Source: Piscicola geometra (taxonomy: Eukaryota > Annelida > Clitellata > Hirudinida > Piscicolidae). Taken from it: 64,000 bases of DNA. Below are positions 32,599 through 46,660 of this stretch, in pieces. Below the pieces are notes generated by a model that saw only the letters and a list, made by a program, of their open reading frames with translations, searched no databases and had not been told where the DNA came from. The translations under genes were made by a program, and so were the position numbers. The stretch spans positions 5,008,093 to 5,072,092 of the forward strand of contig OX030955.1 in assembly GCA_943735955.1 (NCBI GenBank), written 5' to 3'. Each line of letters begins with the position of its first letter. Position 1 is the first letter of the stretch.

Positions 32599-35472
32599 AT
32601 GATGAAACTTGAACAAAAAACTACAAATTCCTATTTGCAAAGTCAATTTGAGAAACAACACCAACAACCACTATTCCAACAACAACCACACCTAGAACAA
32701 CCACAAAAACCACACCACCAACAACAAAAATGGCAAAAACAAAACCGATTTAAATTTTCTGAGAAGAAAGGCCATGAATTCACACAACATCTCGGAGCGT
32801 ACCCTTTCCAAAGCACAAACAACACGCAAGGAAAAAACATCATCTACGAATACACCAGTTTTTACAATAACATAAATTCAAAGCTACAAAAATTTCTGAG
32901 CGACAAGAAATACAACACTAACAACAAAAACAACAACAACAACAACAAAAGCAACATAAAATTCCAAGTTAAAAGCTCCCATGGAGGCAATGCAATAGCC
33001 GCCCCCTTCAAGCCATACATCAACAAAATCAACACCCACTACTACAACAACAATAATTACAACACCCCCAACAACTACAACATCCCCAAAACCCCCAACA
33101 ACAACTACAACAACAACAACAACAACTACAACAACAACAACATCTCCAGCACCACCTACCTCACGACTACCATCACCATCCTTCTATGCCTTCTCTTCTG
33201 CAGCGTCTGCGCCAGCGCTTGCGTCGCCCTCTACCGATGCAGACGCAAAAAGAAGAGAAGAAAAAAAGCGACAACGAGCCTCCTGCCACGAAGACGACGA
33301 ATTTCCCGCCAAGACAACAACGCAAACCCATGGCAACTTGTCAAAGATCAAATAAAACTACAAGAATATTGTAACGATCGTAGTAACGATGATTTTAACG
33401 ATGTCGATAGCGATAATGGGTTTGAAACGCGTTACATTAACGCCGACAAGTGCTACTTTTACTACGATGGCAATAACGATGACCGTTCTCTGCAGGCAAC
33501 CGCCAGTGACTGTCGCCTCGTCGCTCCTGATGATGATGATGATGATAAAGCGGTGTATGATGATGATGATGATGATGATGAAGATAATAATGATGATGAT
33601 GATGAAGACGAAGAGGATGATGATGATGATGAAGAGGAAGAAAAAGATGAAATAGAAGAAGAAGATGATTATGACTGTGAAGAAGATGTTAGTAGAGATC
33701 GGGTTGTTGCAAATGATGAATGTGATAATAGTGATGTGAGTGATGATGATGATGATGAATTTGGTACTGAGTACAAAAGAATTCCATCAAATAATGGAGA
33801 GAGTCTGGAGTATAATGAAAGTGATGATGATGATGAGGTGGATTTCGATGATTGTGATGATGATGATCACGATGAAACTGATAACAATTTCTATAGAATC
33901 AAAAAGCATATCAAAAGTGGAAAAAAAGACAAAAAGAATATAAAGAAAGACAAAGAAGTAGATAAAGGATATTTAAATGCGATAAGAAGCCTCTTCTCAT
34001 CAAAATACACAAGACTGCGCACCAGAGGCAGTGGAGGAAATGATGGCAATTGCTACTTCCATGATGTTTTTATTGGGAGGAAAGACAAAACGGACTATTG
34101 TGATAAAGGCAAAGACTCTAAAGACCTATTCAGTAAACTCGGGTATAATGAAACTACCCTGGCGAACACAGAGAGGTTTGGCGCTAGTGGTTTTGATGCT
34201 AGTTGCGCCAATAGTTGCTACAATGGTTTAAATAATAAAGATGTTAGTATTACTAATAATATTAATTTAACTGCAAGTAAGGGTGATGGTGATGATGATG
34301 ATTTTGAATGTAGTCATAGTAGGACTGGTGCTGGTAATGATGTTGTTACAACACCTGTGAAAGTGCTAGAGGTCTCAAGCCTGATGCAAACGTACCTAAA
34401 CAACAAGAATAATAGTGAGGTTTCGATTAAAACAAATGATCATAATAACAATTACAACAACAAAAAGAGTAAAAAAAATAAAAATAAAATTAGTATTAAA
34501 GATAACAGCAATAACAGTGTAATAAAACACCTAAATATGGTTGCTTTTGACGACATGAGCACTATAAACAAAGAGAAGATTATAAATAATGTCAGTTTTT
34601 ATCAAAGTAAAGACATAAAGAATATCCACGAAAAGAAAACAAATCATTATGAAAACAGGGAACATAAAAATGAAAATATGGAAAATGAAAATGATATAGA
34701 ACACATTAATAAACACATTAATAAAGATATTAAGCCTATAAACAAATACGAAGGTTTTAAAACAGACATCAAAGAGTCGGAACGCATTAGTGATGGAGAA
34801 GATGATGATGGCGAATGCATCAACGTAGACAAACAATACTTTCAATCCAGCCATCAAAGCTACACTAGATGCTCTGACAACAGAAATTGCATCGTAAGCA
34901 ACAACTGCAACAATATAAACAAAAATAACAACAATTTTGAAAATTACAACAATGTAAACAGCAATTACAACAATGTACGCAGCAATTACAACAATGTAAA
35001 CAGCAATTACAACAATGTAAACAGCAATTACAACAATTTAAACAGCAATTATAACAATTTAAACAGCAATTACAACAATGTAAACCACAATTACAACAAC
35101 GTAAACAACAATTACAACATTATAAACAACAATTACAACGATAACAAGTTTTGTAGTAATAGTAGTAGTATTGGTAGTCGTGGAGTAGAAGAAGTATTAA
35201 ATAAGACTGGAGAGGGTGATATTTTGCATACAGCACACGTGGCATTGTCTCGTAATACGGAGTTAAGGAAGAAAGATGGAAGGGCCGATGGCAGGTTAGT
35301 CAAAGGCCATTTGTTTTCCCGCTTACCATGCAATTTGGATAAAAAGATGGCGAGGCAGACGAGAAAGAAGACGTTGATGTTGAAGAAAATGCACGTTTCA
35401 GAATCTTTCGGCGAACACTTTGCCCTTTCGGAGCAGATCCGACCCAATGGTTCTCCCACCATCGATGCGTAA
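32599..35472 (+). CDS. Large low-complexity single-pass membrane protein, family unknown
   Basis: One uninterrupted reading frame of 957 residues from ATG 32599 to TAA 35470. I do not recognise the family. The order is: Q/H/N-rich head (residues 1-180); a hydrophobic segment at about 187-212 (YLTTTITILLCLLFCSVCA) followed by the basic stretch RCRRKKKRRKK, typical of a single membrane pass with the C-terminus in the cytosol; D/E-rich runs at about 310-425; a less biased region at 440-600; K/N-rich sequence; then NYNNVNS heptads at about 775-850; and a basic C-terminus with KKMARQTRKKTLMLKKMHVS. No cleavable signal peptide is seen at this start, so an upstream exon may supply one. Sequence outside the runs keeps normal codon use, which argues for a real gene. 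Confidence 0.6.
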   Translation: MMKLEQKTTNSYLQSQFEKQHQQPLFQQQPHLEQPQKPHHQQQKWQKQNRFKFSEKKGHEFTQHLGAYPFQSTNNTQGKNIIYEYTSFYNNINSKLQKFLSDKKYNTNNKNNNNNNKSNIKFQVKSSHGGNAIAAPFKPYINKINTHYYNNNNYNTPNNYNIPKTPNNNYNNNNNNYNNNNISSTTYLTTTITILLCLLFCSVCASACVALYRCRRKKKRRKKATTSLLPRRRRISRQDNNANPWQLVKDQIKLQEYCNDRSNDDFNDVDSDNGFETRYINADKCYFYYDGNNDDRSLQATASDCRLVAPDDDDDDKAVYDDDDDDDEDNNDDDDEDEEDDDDDEEEEKDEIEEEDDYDCEEDVSRDRVVANDECDNSDVSDDDDDEFGTEYKRIPSNNGESLEYNESDDDDEVDFDDCDDDDHDETDNNFYRIKKHIKSGKKDKKNIKKDKEVDKGYLNAIRSLFSSKYTRLRTRGSGGNDGNCYFHDVFIGRKDKTDYCDKGKDSKDLFSKLGYNETTLANTERFGASGFDASCANSCYNGLNNKDVSITNNINLTASKGDGDDDDFECSHSRTGAGNDVVTTPVKVLEVSSLMQTYLNNKNNSEVSIKTNDHNNNYNNKKSKKNKNKISIKDNSNNSVIKHLNMVAFDDMSTINKEKIINNVSFYQSKDIKNIHEKKTNHYENREHKNENMENENDIEHINKHINKDIKPINKYEGFKTDIKESERISDGEDDDGECINVDKQYFQSSHQSYTRCSDNRNCIVSNNCNNINKNNNNFENYNNVNSNYNNVRSNYNNVNSNYNNVNSNYNNLNSNYNNLNSNYNNVNHNYNNVNNNYNIINNNYNDNKFCSNSSSIGSRGVEEVLNKTGEGDILHTAHVALSRNTELRKKDGRADGRLVKGHLFSRLPCNLDKKMARQTRKKTLMLKKMHVSESFGEHFALSEQIRPNGSPTIDA
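34930..35145 (+). repeat. 21-bp coding repeat in the orphan gene
   Basis: About ten copies of a unit encoding NYNNVNS, with variants NYNNLNS and NYNNVNN. The period is a multiple of three, so the frame is kept. Confidence 0.9.
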
Positions 35473-37989
35473 AACAACTCTCCGAGCACTCAATTATCGA
35501 CAAAGTTATCCACTTCAAAGCCGTTTCCATGCAACTATCCGGTATTCAAACCGACATAAAGTATTGAATAGTATTAAAGAATTAAAATGTTCAATGCAAA
35601 ATCGAAGCAAGCAATCATGCAACGAAACCTTCAATCATTCCCTGAAAGAGCCTCAAACACACAGAAAAGCAACAAGAACCTCAAAGAAATAAGAATATAA
35701 CACAGGAAGCTATCTTAGCTGCGGATACTCTTCAGCACCACTTACATAAAATGCAACGGCCGATTTAACACTCTAAATGCAAAAGCATAACCCGAGCAGA
35801 TGAAATATCGGAAGAAAATAAGAATGGATAAAGGGGAAAAGACACAGAAATATTATTTTATTACTTAAAAAGCATTTATGTATTTTTGAAAATGCGTTTC
35901 TTTTTGGCCTTTTGAGTGAAAGTAAAAAGACTAATTTTAAGAAAAACAAATTTGAAGCATTTAAGTAACTCTATACCATAGGGTTTATAATTTTTATAAT
36001 TATTTTATTTAAAGTTCTTTTCTCTATATTTTAATCCAATCTACAACAATATGCATACGCTTCTCCACATGTAACCATGCATAATCTACCGCAAAATTAG
36101 ATCCACCTGACTTCATGGAGAAGACTTGCTCATTTGAAATAACATCCCAACCAAAAGCTGATTTTTAAAATTCTAACAAAAATATTTTACAATTTTGTTT
36201 ACAATGCCTTCTCCATTGTTCATACATGGTTCATTTAGAGTACTCAGATGCTTTAAAGACACCCTTATTTAGTTTTTTATTAATTGTTAATACCTAATAA
36301 AGATTTATCTTTAATTAATAAATTGTTTAAGGATTATATCACAGTATTTGAGGGTTTTTCATAAATGAAGTTGTACTGTTTTACAGTTCTGATTATAATG
36401 AATAAAATATATATTATTTAAAAAAAAATCTTTTATTGACGAAAAGTGTGTCTAAGCAAACAAATATTCGATAAAAAATGGAACAAATGGCAGCAATTCG
36501 AACCATCAAGTTTCATTAACGAAAGCGTTTTTTGCGTCTATATATTGAATAAGTTTTTACAATCTTTTCGATTAACAAGTCACTTTTTCCTCACATTTAT
36601 CAACAGTTTTACTATTAATTCAAATCGGCTTCAAAGCGGGAGTTTGGAATAATTTTTGAATAATTATTATAATTATAGGAATTATAATTCTTCTCTAAGT
36701 TATATAATAAACTGGTTACAAAATTTCTTTAAAAAATGAATTTATAACTCTTCTAAAGCCTACACCGAGGAAGAAAAAAAATCTCGCACTACTGCTTTCT
36801 TATCCTATATAGACTTAGATTTTTTAAAACTAATAGTTATTTATTTTATTGTATTATTTATTCATAAGTTTTTTAAATATATTTTTTAATAAATAATCAT
36901 ATATATAATTATCCTTGGCGTTTCTACGTTTTTATTCAAATTTTTTCTTCATAACCTGTTTACATCACCAATTCTTCTTTCCAGCCACACGTCAACGTTA
37001 TAGGAAATTACAGTCAGAAAAGAAAATGGATTGCGCTTTATGATTTATCCCTTTGTATTCTATTCCATAATTAAAAAATATATTTTCGAAAATAAAGATT
37101 TTTGATTTTAAAAGGCATAGTCGCTTTAAAAGCAATACTTTTGCGAAATAATTATTTGAATAAGTTTAGAAAATATATTTCAAATAAAGAAACATTTCAA
37201 AGGATAAAATCTCAATTGGTATTCATGCCTTGAATAGAGTCTATGTAAGATAGCTTTGAACTCAGTGGATTCACACCAGTCTTCATTTTGAAGATTTTTC
37301 ATAATGCATCTCGCATGACTTTCAGATACTAAACCAAATTCAAAGTATTATTTATTGAAAACTTCGAGTAATTTTTTGTAGATTTATTAAGTATTAAATT
37401 TATTGAGAACTTCAAAAATAAAATATAATAGATTTATTTCGATAGGTACAACAATTTCATGATCATTCTAATTTTAAAAAGAATTAGTAATATTATTAAT
37501 TTGAGAGTACCCAATTTGAAGTTTTTGAACACTAAATACCATAGAGATTTAATATTAAACTAAAAGATCTTTACACATTGAATAAGATTTTTGTGAGAAG
37601 GAAAAATTAGGTTTGCGGTGAAATTTTGTAAAGAAATTTTACGATCTATCTCTCGGCGAGAATACTTCTCATGCGATTCGGACACTTTTGTGATCTTTAT
37701 GCCTCTTTCCGTGGTGTTTATATTGTCCACGTCTGTCTCTAAGAAAACATTGATGTCGTAGACATTCCTTTAGGATAAAATAATAAATAATGGTTTGTAA
37801 GCAAAGGACTTTTTATTGACATTTTAAGAATGTTTTTACATAGTTTTTTTTCTTATTTTATTGATAGTTTTTATTAAAAAGAATTTTTATTGGCATTTTA
37901 TTTTTTTGCCACAAGAAGCCATCTGTGGTTTTGATGTATGACGCGTGGATTACATTTAATCGTTTTTTCATAAAGCTTTTAATTCTATG

Positions 37990-38465
37990 AATTATAGCCT
38001 AGAAATTATAGTCTATAAATTATAGTCTATAAATTATAGTCTATAAATTATAGTCTATAAATTATAGTCTATAAATTATAGTCTATAAATTATAGTCTAT
38101 AAATTATAGTCTATAAATTATAGTCTATAAATTATAGTCTATAAATTATAGTCTATAAATTATAGTCTATAAATTATAGTCTATAAATTATAGTCTATAA
38201 ATTATAGTCTATAAATTATAGTCTATAAATTATAGTCTATAAATTATAGTCTATAAATTATAGTCTATAAATTATAGTCTATAAATTATAGTCTATAAAT
38301 TATAGTCTATAAATTATAGTCTATAAATTATAGTCTATAAATTATAGTCTATAAATTATAGTCTATAAATTGTAGTATTTAAATTATAGTCTTTAAATAA
38401 TAGTCTTTAAATTATAGTCTCTAAATTATAGTATTTAAATTATAGTCTTTAAATTATAGACTATC
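37990..38465. repeat. 14-bp tandem array, unit TATAAATTATAGTC
   Basis: About 25 perfect copies from about 38010 to 38370, then a decayed tail (TTTAAATTATAGTC variants) to 38465. The core CTATAAATTATAG is palindromic except at its centre. Confidence 0.95.
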
Positions 38466-40610
38466 ATTCAGAGTCCATAAGTACTGTGAGGGCTTTGGGA
38501 GTGATGCAAGAAAGTATTTAAATAGTAATAAAATATTTAAATAGCAATAAAGAATTACAATTCTTTTATTCATCCGAAAGCGTGAGCAAGCATAAAATAA
38601 CGTTGTGGAAGCAAGGCTCTCAAACACCTCCAGAATCGACTATCATAAAACGTCAGCTTGACGTGAATTCCAGAACTTTTGAAATGTGTTACGTGTGTGT
38701 TCGTGTGGTTTGTTTCTTTGTGTCTGCTTTTTATGCGTTTTATTTTATTCTGATCTGATAGATAAAATGACCATGCCATTTTAAACTTTAATATGAAAAG
38801 AATGGAGTAAAGAGACTTTAAACTAGGACTTTTTATGGCCGAGTTATGAGCATTGTGGATGGGTTTTTAATTAGAGATGGGATTTGAAACCAAGTATGAT
38901 AGTTTGAGCTCGATTGAGCTCAAAACCCTTAACGTTCGAGTTTGGTTCGAGTTCGATTTACTTGAATATTTTATCAAAACTTTAAAAAAGTAAAATCTAT
39001 AACGGTCTTAAGCCGCCATTGTTCATCAGTTTAAGCCATCTGTTTTAAGAGAATAGAAAACTTTTCAATATACTTTTTTGTTTAGTAATTTGCTTTTTGA
39101 ATCAATCTCCAGCCTTTAGTTATTCATGTAACTCCCACTAAGATATTGCCCTCATGTCTGAGATAAAACCATTCTCAAATCTTTTCGTTTTTTTGCTTTT
39201 TTATTGCTTCAATTGCAATTGTGAATTATTTTCAAACCACCATCAAAACCCTCTCCGCGATCCAACCTCAAATTGTATTTTCTTCATGAAGTTTTAACAC
39301 CACAGTCTTCCTTCCATTATAAGCCATTATCCCACCAGTTTTCCGATGAATAAAAAATTATTTTCGGGAATTATGAAAAAAATTTAAGCAATATAAAACA
39401 TAACTTCTCTACTCACAAAGGCTAATTTTAAAAACGAGCAAGATGCTGTTCGCAAAAATCTTCTTGCAATCAATGTCCATCGCGAGATAAGACCCTTACA
39501 ATATGGAGCCTTTTGGATTTTAGATGCTCCATGTCTTGAGAAAGCGTGTATGGGAGAAGGAGTAAATTTATTCGAAATATAGAAAAGCAAATAATATTTC
39601 AAGATATTCTAGCTAATTATATTTTTGACAGGTGGATGTAGATAATGTAATAGCAAATTCCGCAAAAGAACGAGAAATGTCTGCACACATGGATGCACAG
39701 ATTCGATCAAATTTGTACATACATTCAATATCAGGGATACTTACCGAGATGAATATTTGCCAAGAAATATATTTTTTAAGATTAATATATGCGCAAACAT
39801 TTTAAAACAGCACATTCGTAAATATAAAACGTGAATTTTTCAGCGTTTTAAGAAGAATGATGATTCTCATAAACCGAAAAAAATATCGTAAGGCTGTGAT
39901 TGATTTTTTTATTTTTTTTATTTTTGAAAACGTCAAAAAACTTTATCCAAAAGAAATAGTAAGTTTGTAAAAGATGTATTCCAACCAATCTAACTAATTT
40001 AATTATTTACCAAGATATATTTTGAGCACACTTGAGTTTAAAATTATACTTTTTTCTGGCTTTGCATACACTTTTTCGACTAATAATTCTAAAAATGCAG
40101 CACTATCAGTTTTTATCATTTTGGTCTCTTTCAGTTAACTTCAATTGCAATTAAGGAAGATTACACGAATTATCAAATTTAAATTAAAGTGAAAAATTTA
40201 ATTTAACAAAAACTGTGAACATTCAAGTTTAAGAAACTTTCAGACGATTTTGACACTGTAAATGACTTTAAATTATAAATTATTAAAATAACAATGTAAA
40301 ATTAAAATTTAAAACTAAAGTTTAAATTCAAAGATTAATGTACACTTTAAGATGCTTTCGACAAGAAAGCTTCAATAAGGTCAATTAAAACTGTTATAAG
40401 GCTGAAAACTTTGTCGATCCATTGACCAGAGCTCACACGCGAAATGTATAAGCTCTCTGGCACGTCTAAGATATTCAGAATTAATGAATAACCATTTTTT
40501 TAAACACATACAGACCTCAAGAGAACCCTCATTTAATGAAATTTCCTAACCACCTATATACGTGAGCAGGAGTAGCGATCTGCTGCAAGTCTTGGAAGGA
40601 TTCTACCCAG

Positions 40611-40696
40611 AATGGGTGGCGATCCAGGGGGGGGGGGGGTCCTGGGGTCACTAGCGTTGAGGTGAGCGCCTCAATACCCCCAGGATCACCGCCCAT
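40611..40696. repeat. Short C/G-rich hairpin element, copy 4
   Basis: It opens AATGGGTGGCGATCCAGGGG and closes CCCCCAGGATCACCGCCCAT. The arms of about 25 bp are inverted repeats and surround a short unique loop. This is the best-preserved pair of ends in the family. Confidence 0.75.
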
Positions 40697-41271
40697 CTAC
40701 GTGAGCCAGCCACAGTAGAGGTTTTCAGCACCCTTACTACTATGTCCGTCATTGAACTCTTCATCCGCCAATAAAAACGTTTCATGCGTCGATCCAAAAT
40801 ATTCTGTATTTAGTAAGTGATGAAATGAAGAGAAAGAAGAATACTTGTGTGAGTAACATTGGAGGCACAGTTACCGAAATCCTGTCTTTTTCATGACAAT
40901 TTTAAATTATGCTTTCCGATTTCACGTTCTTGCATATAAATAAAATAAGCTTTAAAATAATATTTTCAGTGAAAAGATATGTAAAAAATAATCAATTTTT
41001 TTTATAGTTGCATATTTTACAATTATTTCTCATGAATGGGCAATGCACAATGTGGGGTAACTGGTGAGATAATGGTATTGAATTTAATCTGGCTTGGTTA
41101 TCAGAGCCCGGAAAAATGAACAAGGAAAAATTCGCGTAAACGTTAAAGCCAAAGATAAAACAGTTCAAATTTACAATGTTTAAAATTATAGCTAATTACT
41201 ACTGAATAAAATGGCTTGGATACGTTGAGAGTATCAGCAATTAACACTGAAAGAAAAACTTGAGATCTCGG

Positions 41272-41294
41272 CATGGGCGACGATCCTGGAGGGA
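41272..41294. repeat. Single arm of the C/G-rich hairpin element
   Basis: CATGGGCGACGATCCTGGAGGG is present without an opposing arm nearby, so it is a truncated copy. Confidence 0.5.
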
Positions 41295-41843
41295 AAACAT
41301 TTATTAACGGAAATAAGACACTTTGAGAGCGAAAAAGATTTGGATGAATCAGAAATGTCTTTTATTTGTGAGAAGAAAAACTAAGATCTCTATAATATAA
41401 GCCAAATAGATTAGGTCGATCATTATGATGGATTGAATGTTATGTGATGAGATAAAACGTATTTCATGGAAGGCTGACTTGTCTACTGCGTTGACGAGCA
41501 TGCATTCTTTTCGAGTTGTTTTAAGTGTATTTCTTGTTTAAAATATCGAGTGATAACTTTTGTTTGAGTTCCTTTATAATAAAAAAATTTCCTCAATATT
41601 ATAAATTTTATTTGAAAAAAACAGATAAGAGTACATTATAATGAGTTATATAACATAATTTTAAACAGCTTCCATTGAGTAATTATAGAATTATTCCTTT
41701 TTCTTTTATAATCGAGTTTACTTTTTTTCACTTTTGGTATTTAGTCATAGAAATCATTCAAGTATTTCATCGCTATGATGGTTTCAAGATATTAAACGGA
41801 TTTATGTCCTTAAAACGTATACCCTGGCAAATAATCCTTAAAC

Positions 41844-45191
<3,348 letters not shown>

Positions 45192-45476
45192 GGGGGGGTT
45201 TAGTAGAAATATTTTGATGAGGTTTCGGGGACTTTTATGGGATGCTTTATTCGGCGTTTAAGTCTTATTATATTAATAAAAGGATCAAGTTTTGAATTTG
45301 TTTTGTCGTTTAAGAAAATAAATAAATGTAAAAGTTTTCAGTCGCTAGCGTTCTTACAATCATCATTATCATCAACGTTTCAGTTGCTTAGCAAACATAC
45401 TTCGAAAAATCAATTGGAAGCAAGCTTATGAAGCATAACCGAAAATACATAGATAAATATTCTTGTTTGGGAAACA

Positions 45477-45676
45477 NNNNNNNNNNNNNNNNNNNNNNNN
45501 NNNNNNNNNNNNNNNNNNNNNNNNNNNNNNNNNNNNNNNNNNNNNNNNNNNNNNNNNNNNNNNNNNNNNNNNNNNNNNNNNNNNNNNNNNNNNNNNNNNN
45601 NNNNNNNNNNNNNNNNNNNNNNNNNNNNNNNNNNNNNNNNNNNNNNNNNNNNNNNNNNNNNNNNNNNNNNNNNNNN
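45477..45676. other. Assembly gap (200 N)
   Basis: Exactly 200 undetermined bases, a scaffold gap whose true length may differ. It lies 65 bp upstream of the Tctex1 start codon, so promoter or 5' UTR sequence may be missing. Confidence 0.99.
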
Positions 45677-45741
45677 ATCTTTTGAGGGATAGTGTGGTGT
45701 TTGTTTTTTGGTGTATTTCAAACTTAATCAAAGTAAGAATT

Positions 45742-46206
45742 ATGGATGAGAAAAAAATAGTTTCAGATTCAAAATCAAGAGAAACAGACGATGTTCAAGC
45801 AGAAGTTGCCATCGTCGAAAAGCTTTTCAACTCTCAGCAGGATAACCTCATATACGACAACTCCTACCAACTCGAACCTAATGTCTACTTCAACGCTGAA
45901 AAAGTCGATTCTTTGATTGCAAAGCTCTTGGAAAACGAACTGAAAGACTTTTCTTACGATTTAGAAACAGTAAAAGATAAGTCTCTACAGATCGCTAAAC
46001 ATGCTTTATCGCAGGTAAAGTCCCTGGGCTTCCCGAGGTATAAGCTCATTTGCGTGGTGCAGATCGGAGATATGAAGGCGAGTCCGAGCATCATATCGTG
46101 CAGCAGGTCTCTGTGGAACAAGGCAACTGACAACTACTCCACTGCACAGTACTCCAATAACACTTTATACGCTATTCTGCTAGTGTTCGGAGTGTATAAA
46201 GAGTGA
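45742..46206 (+). CDS. Tctex1-domain dynein light chain (DYNLT2/4/5-like)
   Basis: A single-exon frame of 154 residues from ATG 45742. The order follows the Tctex1 domain: NSYQLEPNVYFNAEKVDSLI, LENELKDFSYDLETVKD, QVKSLGFPRYKLICVVQIGD, SLWNKATDNYSTAQYSNNTL and LLVFGVYKE. The YKLIC-VQIG strand and the W(N)-D-Y-S segment are signatures of the family. Such light chains join dynein intermediate chains in cytoplasmic, axonemal or intraflagellar-transport dynein. The divergent N-terminus of about 30 residues argues against DYNLT1/3 and for a DYNLT2, 4 or 5 type member; I cannot decide which. The first 30 or so residues are acidic. No intron is seen, unusual among these neighbours. Confidence 0.9.
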   Translation: MDEKKIVSDSKSRETDDVQAEVAIVEKLFNSQQDNLIYDNSYQLEPNVYFNAEKVDSLIAKLLENELKDFSYDLETVKDKSLQIAKHALSQVKSLGFPRYKLICVVQIGDMKASPSIISCSRSLWNKATDNYSTAQYSNNTLYAILLVFGVYKE

Positions 46207-46660
46207 ATTTAAAATATATTTAAAAGATTTAACACAAAAAAATCGAATTTTAATTGTTATTTCTTCTTAAAGTTATTTTTACCATTTTTTCACCCAAAAC
46301 TGTTTGAAGTGCCTCACAATATTTTCTAGCTGAAATAAAGTTTTTTTTCTTCAAATATTAAAACAATAATAGACTATTTCTTAATTGATTTTTCAAATAA
46401 ATTATAAAAATTAAAAAATTTAAATTTTCAACTCTTTTGAGTTTGAAACTTGAAAAATCTGTAAAATATGAAACTAATTTGAAGAAAAATTAAGTAGGCT
46501 CTAAATAATTATTTCAATTTAACTAGTGCTTATTTTCCTTACGTATTTGTACTTACCTAAAATGTAAAAACTGTACAATTGTATGTATAAATTCTTAAAA
46601 ACATTTTTTAAACTAGAGTAAACTATATTTATAAATTGTTAAATACAACAGTATTATAAA
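46207..46660 (+). other. Spacer between the Tctex1 gene and WDR11
   Basis: AT-rich, 454 bp. It must hold the 3' end of the Tctex1 gene and the promoter and 5' UTR of WDR11. No further exon seen. Confidence 0.5.

Larger units (their letters stand above)
35473..41843. other. Gene-poor 6.4-kb intergenic region
   Basis: Only short AT-rich reading frames occur, none with a recognised domain. The region holds the 14-bp array at 37990-38465, a hairpin element at 40611-40696 and one hairpin arm at 41272-41294. No tRNA or other RNA gene seen. Confidence 0.6.
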
